Origin: Dipteris shenzhenensis
Lineage: Eukaryota > Polypodiophyta > Polypodiopsida > Gleicheniales
Reading direction: 5' to 3' (one strand)
Assembly (NCBI GenBank): GCA_047967505.1
Contig: CM106539.1
DNA: 64,000 nucleotides
Positions 49,166-60,429 of the stretch are shown here, piece by piece; the stretch's first letter is position 1, and each line of letters begins with the position of its first letter. Below the pieces are notes generated by a model. The model was not told the DNA's origin, searched no databases, and saw only the letters and a program-made list of their open reading frames with translations. Made by a program: the position numbers and the translations under genes.

Positions 49166-49728
49166 CACATATAGATATATATGTATGTATATACGTACAT
49201 ATATACATAATTACATACATACATCAAAATTAGGACCCCATTGGTTGCCTATTTCATGCATTTTGTTGTCTCATGAGCATAAGAACAAGCACTTGTGTTC
49301 CTTACCTTTCTTTGTAATGGGGGTCTTGATTTTGGGGGAGGTATGTCAAAAATTGATAAACACCATTATTTGATGAATATAGTTTTAGTTGATGGAGAAA
49401 ATGGACATGAAAACCATCTAAATTGGATCTTGCCATTCGATTTGATATATGACATGACCCCATTTGGATATGCAAGTCCAAATATGCGGGGTGCTACTTT
49501 TAGGGCCTAAATGCCTAAAATAGGCAGCGCATTAACGCGCTGCCTATTTCATGCATTTAGGCCTCAAAAGTAGGACCCCATTGGCGGGATCATGTCATAT
49601 ATCAAATCGAACGACAAGAACCAATTTAGATGGTTTTCATGTCCATTTTCTCCATATATCAAAATTGTATGCATCAATATATACATCAATATATACATAT
49701 ATGCATCAACATATACATATACACATAT

Positions 49729-49908
<180 letters not shown>

Positions 49909-50354
49909 GTATGCATGTATTTATGTACATACATATATACATACATACGTACAAACATGAAAAGTAAGACCCCATTGGTTGTCTATGTCATGCATTTTGT
50001 TGTCTCATGAGCATAAGAACAAGCACTTGTGTTCCTTACCTTTCTTTGCAATGGGGGTCTTGATTTTGGTGGGGTATGCCAAAAATTGATCAACAACATT
50101 ATTTGATGCATATAGTTTTAGTAGTTTTAGTACACATACATACATACATGTGTGTGTGTGTGTACATACATACATGGATGCATGCATGCATGCATACATA
50201 CATACATACATACATACATATTGATGCATATAGTTTTACTAGATGGGGAAAATAGGCCCCACTCCGATTTTTGTGGAGAGACACAACTAGACAAATAGAG
50301 CAAGTCCAAGGGGTTGCTAGGGACACCCCCCCGGCAAATGGAGATGCCCGGTAT

Positions 50355-50837
50355 GCAATTTTAGCACCAATTTTGGGATGTAAGTTGCATAGTCATGTCG
50401 AAAAAAAGTTGTCAATTCTTGCATTAAATGTAGGGTGGTGAATATATCCTATTCCTTCATGGGGCCGGAAAAGACGGAGGCCAAAAATTGAACCTCCAAA
50501 AAGACTTCTTTTACCGGTCTATGGGGACCGGCTCTTACTAGTGTTGAGAGTGGACAAGACAGCTACCATTGGTGTGATATGGGAATCTCCTAATCTGCAA
50601 TTTTAGCACCAAGTTTGAGATGTAAACTACATAGTCAAGTCCAAAAAAGTTGTGTCAATTCTTGCATTAAATGTAGGGTGATGAATTTATCCTATTTTAT
50701 CATGGGGCCTGCAGAAGACGGAGGGAAAAAATTGAACCTCCAAAAAGACTTCTTTTACCGGTCTATGGGGCCTAGCTCTTACTAGCATTGAGAGTAGACA
50801 AGATAGCTACCGCTGGTGTGATATGGGAATCTCCAAG
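50355..50837 (+). repeat. 242-bp direct tandem duplication
   Basis: Copy 1 starts at 50355 and copy 2 at 50597, both with GCAATTTTAGCACCAA. They share the AACCTCCAAAAAGACTTC and GATATGGGAATCTCC segments, with scattered changes. No coding function is seen. Confidence 0.88.
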
Positions 50838-52804
50838 TCTCATGTTTTGGGGTGCATGAAATTAGATCATGCTAACGGTAACTCTAAGAGGTTCCAAAGG
50901 TAGGCAACATTCTTCATCATAGCTAACTCAAATGCAAGGCAGTGAAAATGCCAGGAGAGTTGCTAGGTAGCATTGATTTTGGGAAGGGATATGATGATAC
51001 TTTGTTGTGTTATGTAGGATATTAATTTCCATTAAATTTGGGACATGTTAGATATAACTTCATGAAATCCTAAGTCATGAAATTAATACATTACAAGTTC
51101 AAGCATAAATAATAGTCGTGAAGGTTATTGCATTAAATATTCAAGCCTAAAGAAGAATTAATCAAGACCTAATGCACCGTACCAGAGACTTTGGCCCTAC
51201 CCTCATTCCATAGACTTGCCAACATAAGGCCAAAATTTTCATTCTTAAGAATATGTGGAAAGACCTTACATTTGGCCCACTTTTGGCGAAAAAATTTCAT
51301 TCTAAAGAATAGGTGGAGTGAAATTGTGTTTGATAAATACAAATCATTGCTCAAGTTTGGACATAAATAAAGGTATCCTTTTGAAGATATTGGAACACAT
51401 GAGAGAAATAATATTGAAGATACATGAATTTTTAGACATACTATTAAAGACAAATGAACATATAATGGATGAAATCCTATTGATGATACATGAATTTTCA
51501 ATAGAACTGTTATTCAAAGATTTGATGGATTTAATGTAGCTTTAATACATTATCCCTTTTACAAGGGTGTTTGATTTTGAGGCTTGAAACATAAGAATGA
51601 ATCTGTGTTGAAGCCTAGTGGTTTGTTAAGGATATGTGAAACTTAAAGTAAAAGTACTTGCAATGGAAGGGATTATATCAAGATCCTATTAAGGACATGT
51701 GAACATATAGTAGAATAATTCTACATAAAATCAGTGGATCAAACTTAATGGCTCAAAAGCAAAAAAGGATGATGGTGCAACCTAGGGGCTACTCTACAGC
51801 ACTATGGCAACAATCTTTGTACTTACTATCAAAGGTAGTGTAACTTTTTTGTCAAGGAAAGAGACGTGAACCACTCCACATGACCTAGATCTGTATGACC
51901 TAGGTTGCACCGACTTGTTTCTTTCATGGATAAAAAGTGACCCTTAGGTGATGCTATAGCACTCCCTTTTTTGGTCCATTATTATAGCACAATTGGGGTC
52001 TTTTGACCTAATACTAGCTACCCATCAAATATTTGTTGTAGATGTTAGGGGTAATTACCAAACTACTAGTGGTAGTTTTATCACCACCATTAGTAATTTT
52101 ATTTGAGTGTTCCTTAATGGTAGTTCTCCTACTACTACATACAATATTACCAATAGTAGTCCTAATCCCAATGATAGTACACATAATATTATTATGACCA
52201 TCCAACTTTAATCATCATTATATCTATGAATGCATATATATAGGTCTATCTATATCTAGATACCTATTTATTCCTCATCCAATATGTTTGCATTTATTTT
52301 TGGTGCTTTGCTTACTTTGAAACTAAAGATAATGTGATTTCATTATTGTTTGCATTCTTGTCAAACATGAGGAGCTAGAATGCATAAGAGATGGGAGCCA
52401 TTGAATAGCCTATTGATTCTGATTGTTTTCTTTCTTATTAAATCCTTAATTTGGTTATGTCACACCGAACATCGCCATATCAATTCATATTTTTTTTGTT
52501 CTAGTAATGTCCTATCGTAGCATAGTCTAGGGTTGATCATACAAGATAAATGGGTGCTCACATTTAATATATTTTTGAGAGTCAGAGGATAGTGGATGTA
52601 GACTACAAAATCATCACTTTGAATAAATTTGGCAAGATTTCTTCTAATAGAAGGAATAATTTCTATTGCACTAACGATGAAAGAAAATTATCAAGAGGTT
52701 GATACAAGGCTCAAAATCACACTGGTGCTACTAGGCTTAATAGTCGTAGGCTAGTAGTAGTACTAGTATATTTACTAAGTAGTGTGCGTGCCTCTCCTCA
52801 TTAA
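50838..52804. other. Unassigned cargo of the MULE-like element
   Basis: No gene is recognised. Frames of 60-110 codons on both strands have no motif. A G(T/G)AGTAGT-type short repeat on the minus strand lies near 52060-52180. Confidence 0.35.
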
Positions 52805-52968
52805 AATTCATAGTCTTCAAAAATATATAATACATAAGTCAAAATATTCTAATTAGTTTTATCATCCTAATGTTGAAACTGAATTAAATTCATAGTCTTC
52901 AAAAAGGTATAATACATAAGTCAAAATATTCCAATTAGTTTTATTGTCCTCATGTTGAAACTGACTTT
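52805..52968 (+). repeat. 82-bp direct tandem duplication
   Basis: Copies start at 52805 and 52887 (AATTCATAGTCTTCAAAAA). They differ at a few sites. Confidence 0.88.
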
Positions 52969-53024
52969 CTCTTCCTTCGTCTCCTATGAGCTTCAAACCT
53001 TTAATCCATTAATCTCGCAAATAG

Positions 53025-53415
53025 TAAGAATGGTCTTGTATTAAGAGGCGATGATATCTAAAGTGATCTACAAATACTAAGAATGGTCTTATATTAAGAG
53101 GTGATGATATCTCAAGTGTTATACAAACCATAAGAATGGTTTTGTATTAAAAGGTGATGATATCTCAAGTGTTCTACAAATAGTAAGAATGGTTCAAGTG
53201 TTCTACAAAAGTATTAGGTACCTCTTAGTGGCTGAAGGGAAGGAGTGATGATATCTCAAGTGTTCTACAAATAGTAAGAATGGTCTTGTATTAAGAGATG
53301 ATGATATCTCAAGTGTTCTACAAATAGTAATAATGGTTTTGTATTAGGAGGTGATGATATCTCAAGTGTTCTATAAAACTATTAGATACCTCTTAGTGGT
53401 TGAAGGGAAGGGGCT
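53025..53415 (+). repeat. ~53-bp tandem repeat with higher-order structure
   Basis: About six monomers contain AAGAATGGT..TGTATTAAGAG and GATGATATCTCAAGTG with a period near 53 bp. A longer block ending ACCTCTTAGTGG occurs twice (about 53215 and 53390), so a higher-order duplication is superimposed. Confidence 0.85.
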
Positions 53416-53944
53416 GGAAGTATGGGCAAAATCTCTAGGAACTACAGGATGGTTGCAAGAACAATTTTGAATGTCATAAATGACACTTGGGTTTTTCAAC
53501 ATACGGGTGAACTATTTTTAAACATTTTCTTTCATGGTTGATAACACTTTTAATAAGAAGAACCATTTTGAATGTTATAAGTGTTGATGCAATCCCATGC
53601 TATGAAGTCTACAGACAGTTTTTTTTCCCCGCATATGGATGAAGTGATGTTTACGTTACTAAGTTCAACATATCAAGCAACACATTTGTTTTGATTATTG
53701 AAGGAGTTTGATAATAAGACCCATTTCAAATGCAAAAGATTTGTTGTATCAGTAATGGAATCCGCTTTGGAGTGGAAATTCGGTTTCTTTCAATTCCACA
53801 TATTATTGTTGCATAATGTGAGTATGGCTCCAATTGGAAGCTAAGGTAGACTATAATTCGCAATATTGGTATAGTTACACATAGTAACATTAAGTTTTAT
53901 TTTTGAGAATCTTCCCAAATAGTGGTTTCCACAAAGCTATGTCG
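53416..53944. other. Unassigned sequence before the right TIR
   Basis: AT-rich; nothing recognised. Confidence 0.3.
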
Positions 53945-54028
53945 AGTACCTCGATAAGGAAATTGTAGAAAAGCTCGCTCGCTTTCTGGGCCCGCTCGCT
54001 TTTCCTCGCTCGCTCTATCGATTGCCTC
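53945..54028 (-). repeat. Right terminal inverted repeat with subterminal motifs
   Basis: Read on the minus strand it begins GAGGCAATCGATAG and carries GCGAGC at 54008-54013, 53994-53999 and 53973-53978, mirroring the left end. Confidence 0.65.
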
Positions 54029-54037
54029 TCCAGGATG
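54029..54037 (+). repeat. 9-bp TSD, right copy, of the MULE-like element
   Basis: TCCAGGATG, identical to 39338-39346. Confidence 0.88.
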
Positions 54038-57000
54038 TAGGAGCAAAAGTCTCCTCATAATCTATGCCCTTTTTCTGAGCATAGCCTTTAGCAACCAGCC
54101 TAGCTTTATATCTGTCAATGGAGCCATCTGGCTTCCGTTTGACTTTAAATACCCATCGTGTGCCAATAACATGTTTACCCTGTGGCAAGTCCACAACATC
54201 CCAAGTCTGATTTTTTGCAATGGACTGCAACTCATCGTGCATGGCATTCATCCAATGCACATTACCTTGTGCCTCTTCAAATGTGGCAGGCTCCTCTTCA
54301 TCAAGGAGAGTACCTGCATATGCTGATTCCACTGAATTAGCACCTTCCATGTGCCTTGCTGCACTGCGAGTCCTGCCAGGTAACGGAGCATAAGTTTACT
54401 CTCCTGGAGAGTCTGTAACAGCCAGTTTGGGACTGTTTTTGCTGCATGTATGTCTGCAATTTCTTGCTGCACCACTTGTTCCACTGCCTGTGGAGGAGGC
54501 ATGACATCCTGTGGTGGAACTGAAGCATTTGAAGGTTGCTGTAAATTCTGATTTGGATCAGAAAAATCAGCAGGGGAACCCAAAGCAATGGGTAGCAACC
54601 CTTGAAAGACATCTTCTGAAGGTGAAGCCATTTGAAAATCAGCCTGAGTGTGAGCTGAATTTTCAGAAAATATCACATCTCTACTTACAATGATTTTGCG
54701 TGTAGCAGGATTGTAGAGACGATACCCCTTGCTTTCTGCACTGTATCCAACAAATATGCATTTGATGGCTTTATCTGACAATTTGTGCCTAAATTCAACT
54801 GGCACATGTGCATAGGCAAGGCATCCAAAGACTCGGAAGTGATCCACTGAAGGCTTCCTGTCATTCCAGACCTCAAAAGGAGTTTTTGTTTTTAAAGCCT
54901 TAGTGGGAGCCCTGTTCAAAATGTAATTGGCACACATCAAACCCTCCAACCAGAATTTATGAGGCATGTGTTTGCTTTTCAGCATACATCTATCCATCTC
55001 CATGAGGGTTCTATTTTTCCTCTCAGCTTTGCCATTTTGCTTAGGGGTTAGCCTGACTGTGAGCTGATGCACAATACCCTTTTGTTTGAGGAAAGCATCA
55101 AATTCTGCAGATAGGTATTCCCCACCTCTATCCGTGCGTAATGTCTGGATCTTGAGCCCGGTTTCATTTTCAACCATGGCTGAAAAATGTTTAAACACTG
55201 TGAACACTTCAGATTTCTTTTTCAGCCCATAAACCCAAGTAAAATTGGAGTAGTCATCAATAAATGTGACAAAGTAGAGATGACCACCCAATGACGGAGT
55301 CCTCATGGGACCACAGACATCACTGTGTATAAGTTGTAATTTGCGAACAGCTTTAACTGAACCATCCTTCTTGAAGGGAAATCTATGCATTTTACCTAAA
55401 ATGCACCCTTCACAGGCATGTGGAGGAGGTATCTCAAGAGGTGGCAATGCATCAACCATTGAAAATTTCTGAAGTGTCATTAAGCTGTTGTAATGCATGT
55501 GGCCATATCTGGCATGCCATAATTCTGCATTTTGCATGGCAACTGTAGGGGTAGAAATTGCCAAAGCATGAGCTGCTCTTTTCTGAAAAATATCAAGCTG
55601 AAAAAGCCCACGCAGCAGAGTACCAGATAACATTAAGGCATAGTTAGCTTCCCTGTCCCGAACAGCACATTTGTCATCCTCAAAGATGACCTGATATCCC
55701 CCTCTGTTAAGAGTGGACACTGAAAGGAGATTTTTGGTTATGCCAGGCACATATAAGACATCAGAAAGTCTGAAAATTGAGCCATCAATTGCAGTGAGCT
55801 CAACTTCTCCTGTGCCACGTACTGAATATGAGGAGTTGTTGGCACAAGTGACTTTCTTACCAACAGGAGGTGGATGCAAGGAAGTAAAGAGACACTTCCT
55901 CGAAGTGATGTGCTTGGATGCACCGCTGTCAAAATACCATGTGTTCAGTGTTTCATCAACACTGAAAGCAGATGCATCTGAAGGAGAGTCAAAACTGCAA
56001 GTCAAAAATGCATATGTATCATCACTGCAAGAAGTTGTACTATCCCGAGCATCTGGAACAGCCAACCTAGAATCAGAAATGCAAGATAAAAAGGCATAAT
56101 CTTGACCAACAAAGTTGGCTGCAGCATCCCCACTGTCAGATGCACAAGGGGCTGAATCTGAAACAGCCATTCCTGAGCTGTTTTTCTTTTCCTTTGCAAT
56201 CCTTTTCCTGCATTCTGCTATGTGATGACCTGGCTTTTTGCAGTAGTGACAAAAACCCTTCTTTTTGGGCTTGCTTGCATCACTTTTAGCCTTTTGTGAA
56301 GGCTGTCCTGACCCACTGGAAGGCTGATTTGCTGCTGTTTTTTCCTGTCCCTTTGTTTTTGATTTGAATTTTGAGAGCATGGCTTGTTCACCTGCACGTG
56401 AAGCCAAATTTTTCCTGGTCTGCTCTTCCTGAAGCAAAAGTCCTATCAACTCATGAAAAGAAAGAGGATTTGCACCCCCCCTCAATGATAAATTCAGCAA
56501 AGTGTGAAAGCTGAGATAAGACTCAGGAAGAGAATTCAGAGTGGTTGTAATCATCTCTGAATCAGGAATAATTTCATCTATGTTTAACAACTGCTCTCTG
56601 AGATCCTGTAGCTTAGTGAGGTGGGCTGACATGGAGTCACCCTCCTCCATATGTGTATTGCTCAACTCTCTTTTTAAAAAAGATACCCTGGCATCATTTC
56701 GTGCTGCATACATGCTTTCCAAAATATCCCACGCTGCCCTGGAGGTCTTACACGACCGGATATGCGGAATGATTGATCTTTTCACTGAAAGAGAGATGCA
56801 TGACAAGGCTAAGGCATCCCGTGAATCCCATCTCTTTTGCTCAGGAGTATTGACTGTAGCTGCACCAACAACTTGTCCTCTGCAGCTGCACCTTGTGCAC
56901 GACCTCTTCCACCTCCTTGGTGAGGAGGGGTAGTAGGTGCAATATCTGCTGGTCGGATTTCATCCCCATTGACATAATCCCATAAATTGCGAGAAATCAG

Positions 57001-57105
57001 AATATTACGTACCATGAAACTCCAGAGGGAGTAGTTGGTACCATCCAATTTGTCTTCCTGTGAAAGACCACCGAACTGGAACTCATTCTGATTTTGATGG
57101 GCCAT
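54038..57105 (-). pseudogene. Element E gag-pol, first part: gag, protease, integrase, start of RT
   Basis: Gag starts MAHQNQNEFQFGG at 57105, chosen because it opens the conserved capsid text (LDGTNYSLWSFMVRNIL). A frameshift near 56880 moves the frame, which then stays open for 852 codons from 56806. It holds the capsid core, a CHYCKKPGHHIAEC knuckle (about 56205-56262), protease TWYFDSGASKH (near 55930), pre-integrase LWHARYGHMHYNSL, and integrase with HSDVCGPM, RTDRGGEYLS and AERKNRTLMEM. A second frameshift near 54420 plus a TAA separate the linker from RT text (RWVFKVKRKPDGSIDRYKARLV). RT ends at the insertion, at 54037. Confidence 0.92.
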
Positions 57106-58041
57106 ATCTGAGAAAGAGATTGAAGCAGATACAAAGCTGAATTCCCTTACTGGGAATAAAATGCACAACTCCCAAAAACACAGCCAAGCACGGGCTGTAT
57201 ATGCAACTTAGATTTTTGCACTTGAGCTGTCAGAAATCTGTCAAAGCATAAAACACTCTCCAAAATCTGCCAAAAGTGTTCCAAACACTCCAAGAAAGGC
57301 AGTATGTACTGAATACTCCAAAAAATGCTCTCCCAACACAAAAGCCCCAATTTGTGGCTAGAAATTGCAGCCAGAAAGGGGTCAAAATGCTAAAAACCCC
57401 AAATCTGCAATTTTAAAACAAAAGCCCCAAATTTCAGACTATATTTCCAATTTTTCTCCAGATGTAGCTCCAAAATTGCACAATGATTGCAATGGCTGCA
57501 ATATGCAAAAATGCCCCAAATGTACTCCAAAACAACTGCACCAAACTGTAGTTTTCTGCAAGAGAAGCCTGTCAAAGAACACCCGAGGTTGACAACAACC
57601 GGTCTATATCTGCAAGTACAGATGGTAAGTCCAAACTGTACGGTCAATACTGATTGTACGTGCTGTACGGTAAGTATGGAACAGGCCGTACAGTACGGGA
57701 AGCAAGAGGTGTACGATCAACTTGTACGGCTTCCTGCGCAGGTACGTCGAGCAGATATGGGAGCTGCACGACAAACAGGTATACGGATGTTGTACGGCGC
57801 GCAGGTACGGAAGCAGAGCGCTGTACGGCGGCAGATGACGAAACGTACGGAGCTGGTACGGCGATGTACGGCTGCAGATGGCGAAACGTACGGAGCTGGT
57901 ACGGCGATGTACGGCGGCAGATGGCGACACTTGTGTCAGGATTCCGTACAGTCGTACGGATTGTACGGATAGATTGGAGCGGACTGGAGCTGGTAAGGCG
58001 CTGGTACGAGAAGGAGCAGAGGGCTCAAAGGCCTAGAACCT
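57106..58041 (-). other. Leader of element E
   Basis: It lies between gag and the primer binding site with no coding text. Its distal half is unusually rich in CpG and contains the TACGG motif cluster described separately. Confidence 0.65.
57636..57969 (+). repeat. Cluster of TACGG motifs with a 43-bp repeat in the E leader
   Basis: TACGG occurs 16 times on the plus strand in about 330 bp, mostly as GTACGG, with several CCGTAC on the opposite strand. Within it a 43-bp unit starting CAGATG(A/G)CGAAACG repeats at 57832 and 57875, with a partial third at 57918. The CpG density contrasts with the rest of the window. Confidence 0.85.
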
Positions 58042-58053
58042 GCTCTGATACCA
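58042..58053 (-). promoter_or_regulatory. Primer binding site of element E (initiator Met-tRNA)
   Basis: The minus strand reads TGGTATCAGAGC, two bases inside the 5' LTR. Confidence 0.9.
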
Positions 58054-58055
58054 AA

Positions 58056-58321
58056 TGAAGGAAATGGAGAGAGTGAGAGCTAGAGAGAGTGAGAGAGTCG
58101 AAAGCTTGGAAGCTGTAGTTGCAAAATAGAGTGTAAAAGAGTACTACACAAAGTGAGTAGGATAAGGTTTTGTCCTAGTGACAAAACCTTAGTAGTCACT
58201 AACCATAGTTAGTGAACTAACTGCAGTTAGGGGGAAAAACCTCTAAAATGAGGGAAAAGTGCCCCTAACTAACTTATTATATTACATTGGTCACTGCTGA
58301 ATTATATCTATAATTCCAACA
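58056..58321 (-). repeat. 5' LTR of element E (266 bp)
   Basis: It matches the 3' LTR at 265 of 266 positions and is bounded by TSD CACAT at 58322-58326. An internal short inverted repeat (AAGGTTTTGTC / GACAAAACCTT) lies near 58165-58190. Confidence 0.95.
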
Positions 58322-58326
58322 CACAT
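58322..58326 (+). repeat. TSD CACAT, right copy, of element E
   Basis: It matches 37764-37768. Removal of E plus one copy rejoins the RNase H frame of element D. Confidence 0.92.
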
Positions 58327-59620
58327 ACTCTACTTCTGTGCTGGACACATCAATGTAGTGCTACTTCTTGCTAGTTCATGAGACCAAATATTGGTTGAGG
58401 AAGAAAAAATTGCTACTAGTTGATCGCATTTGTGAGGATGAGCTGGACCAGTCTGCATTAGCAAAATAACCAAGAAAAGAAAGAGAAGAAGAAGAATCAT
58501 GTTTGTGATATACTAGACCATGTTCCTCAGTCCCTTGCAAGTATTTAAGCACACACTTTGCTACTATCTAGTGACTTTGACAAGGATTTTGAAGATGCTA
58601 TCCGAGTGAGTTTTTTGAATAAAGGATGTCAGGTCGAGTGTTTAAACTAACAAACTGGAGGAAACCAACAAGATTTGTGAAAGGAATATGATCTTTGAGG
58701 AACAGATTAGTCTTGCCAAGATGATTCTTATTGGACACAACAATCAAGGAGTGGATATTGGACACATCAATGGAGGAGTGGATATTGGATTTGCCCCTGT
58801 CATGGCAAATTTATCTAAAATTTTCATGAATATGGCAAAGGAAAAGAACACCCGAGTCACGAAAACGCTGAACTTGAAATTCGAGGGTAGGAAAGAATTT
58901 CTCCAAGGTCCACCATCTTGAAGCTAGAAGATAATAGGGCCTCAGTACTATTGAGGACAGAGAGATCTAAGACTTAGGATTGTTGAGGAAAGAGAGATCA
59001 TTGGAATCCAAAATGGTTTCGTCAACATATAGAGCAATGACGACAAAGAATTGCCTTTCTCATTTCAAATAGATGTTTGCATTTGAAGAGCAGGGGTGGG
59101 ACTTGTTCAACTAAAGAAAGGAGTCAATTTTGAAATAACAGGCTCAAGAGGCCTATTTCAAACCATAAAGTGCATAATGTAACTAACAAACTAAGTGCTC
59201 TTTTCCCTTCACAATGAAGCTTGGAGGTTGCTCCATGCAGATTTCCACTTGTAAGTCACCATTCATGAAAGTAGTTTTGATGTCTATCTGATGAATTTCC
59301 AAATCAAACTGGGCGGAAATGGCTAATAGGACACAAATGCTAGTGACGCAAACAACATGAGAAAACATGTCATGGTAGTCAACTCCTACAGCCTGAGAGA
59401 ACCCTTTGGAAACCAACCATGCTTTATATTTGTCAAAAGTACTGTCGACTTTGAGATTGGTTTTGTAGAGCCACTTTCATTGGATGGGATCTTTGGGCGG
59501 GGTCTATGAGTATTTGAGTGCCTTTAGATATGAGAGAATCAAATTCCACCTGCATTGTGTCTTACCATTGGGCATTTTGAGGAGGAGTACGTCTTTTCTC
59601 TAAGTGTCTTGGTCTGAGCA
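58327..59620 (-). pseudogene. Copia element D: RT and start of RNase H, decayed
   Basis: On the minus strand the RT start is visible near 59560-59400 (EFDSLISKG, KYKAWLVSKGFSQ) and is followed by an open stretch 59416-59183 with GVDYHDMFSHVV, EIHQIDIKTTFMNGDL and MEQPPSFIVKGKEHLVC. The region 59180-58500 is heavily degraded. RNase H text reappears near 58440 (GYFANADWSS), with SWTSKK and STEVEYV running into the E insertion at 58327. No 5' part (gag, protease, integrase) or 5' LTR is present beyond about 59640. Confidence 0.75.
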
Positions 59621-59670
59621 TATTTTTTTGAGCATGGCCTATATTGTGATTTCATAAACAATTTTATCAT

Positions 59671-59815
59671 AACATCACACACCCTTTAGTTATAAAACTA
59701 CCCCACAAAGATACTATATATATTTTTACCCCACAAAGATGCTATAACATCACACACCCTTTAGTTATAAAACTACCCCACAAAGATGCTATATACATTT
59801 AATTACATTTCTTTC
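59671..59815 (+). repeat. 75-bp direct tandem duplication
   Basis: Copies start at 59671 and 59746 (AACATCACACACCCTTTAG) and are almost identical. The ACCCCACAAAGATGCTAT segment occurs a third time inside copy 1. Confidence 0.88.
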
Positions 59816-60112
59816 CAATAGTATTTAGGGTTTATAAGATCCCTTTATTCATAAAACTACTTTTCATGTCTACTTCATTTCAACACCCTCCACCTACATC
59901 ATCCATCATGCATACTATCATGATAGATAGTGATTTATTGATGAAATGATTGCAAGTCACATGGTGAATGATTTAGGGTGCAAATTTGCATGTATCTAGG
60001 CCAAAAAATTTATTAGTTACATCAAGGAGATACTTTAAGATTCAATTCACCATGATGATTATTTGTACACAATTGACATGTAAACCTTAACTAAGATATG
60101 ACATGCTTGTCA

Positions 60113-60340
60113 CATCCCTAGCAAATAGAAAAAGCTTTATGAAACCAACATGCTTGAATATGTGATATTGAGATTAATATTCATGGGTACTCACATGATG
60201 TACTAAATAGCTCTTCAATATGATTACTACATCTCTAGCAAATGAAATAGGTGGATGAAATCAACATTCTTGAATATGTTGATTTTGAGAGAAATGTTCA
60301 TAGGCACTCACATAATGTACTAAATGAAATCTTTTTGCAA
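60113..60340 (+). repeat. ~117-bp direct tandem duplication
   Basis: Copies start at about 60113 and 60230 with CATC(C/T)CTAGCAAAT and run to the ATGTACTAAAT segments. They are more diverged than most other duplications here. Confidence 0.75.
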
Positions 60341-60429
60341 GACACAAAAAAAGTAATGCATGTTCAGTGCTAGGGTATCACAAGCAAAATGAATGCTCGA
60401 AGGGAAAAACTCCTGTCAAATCACTAGAC

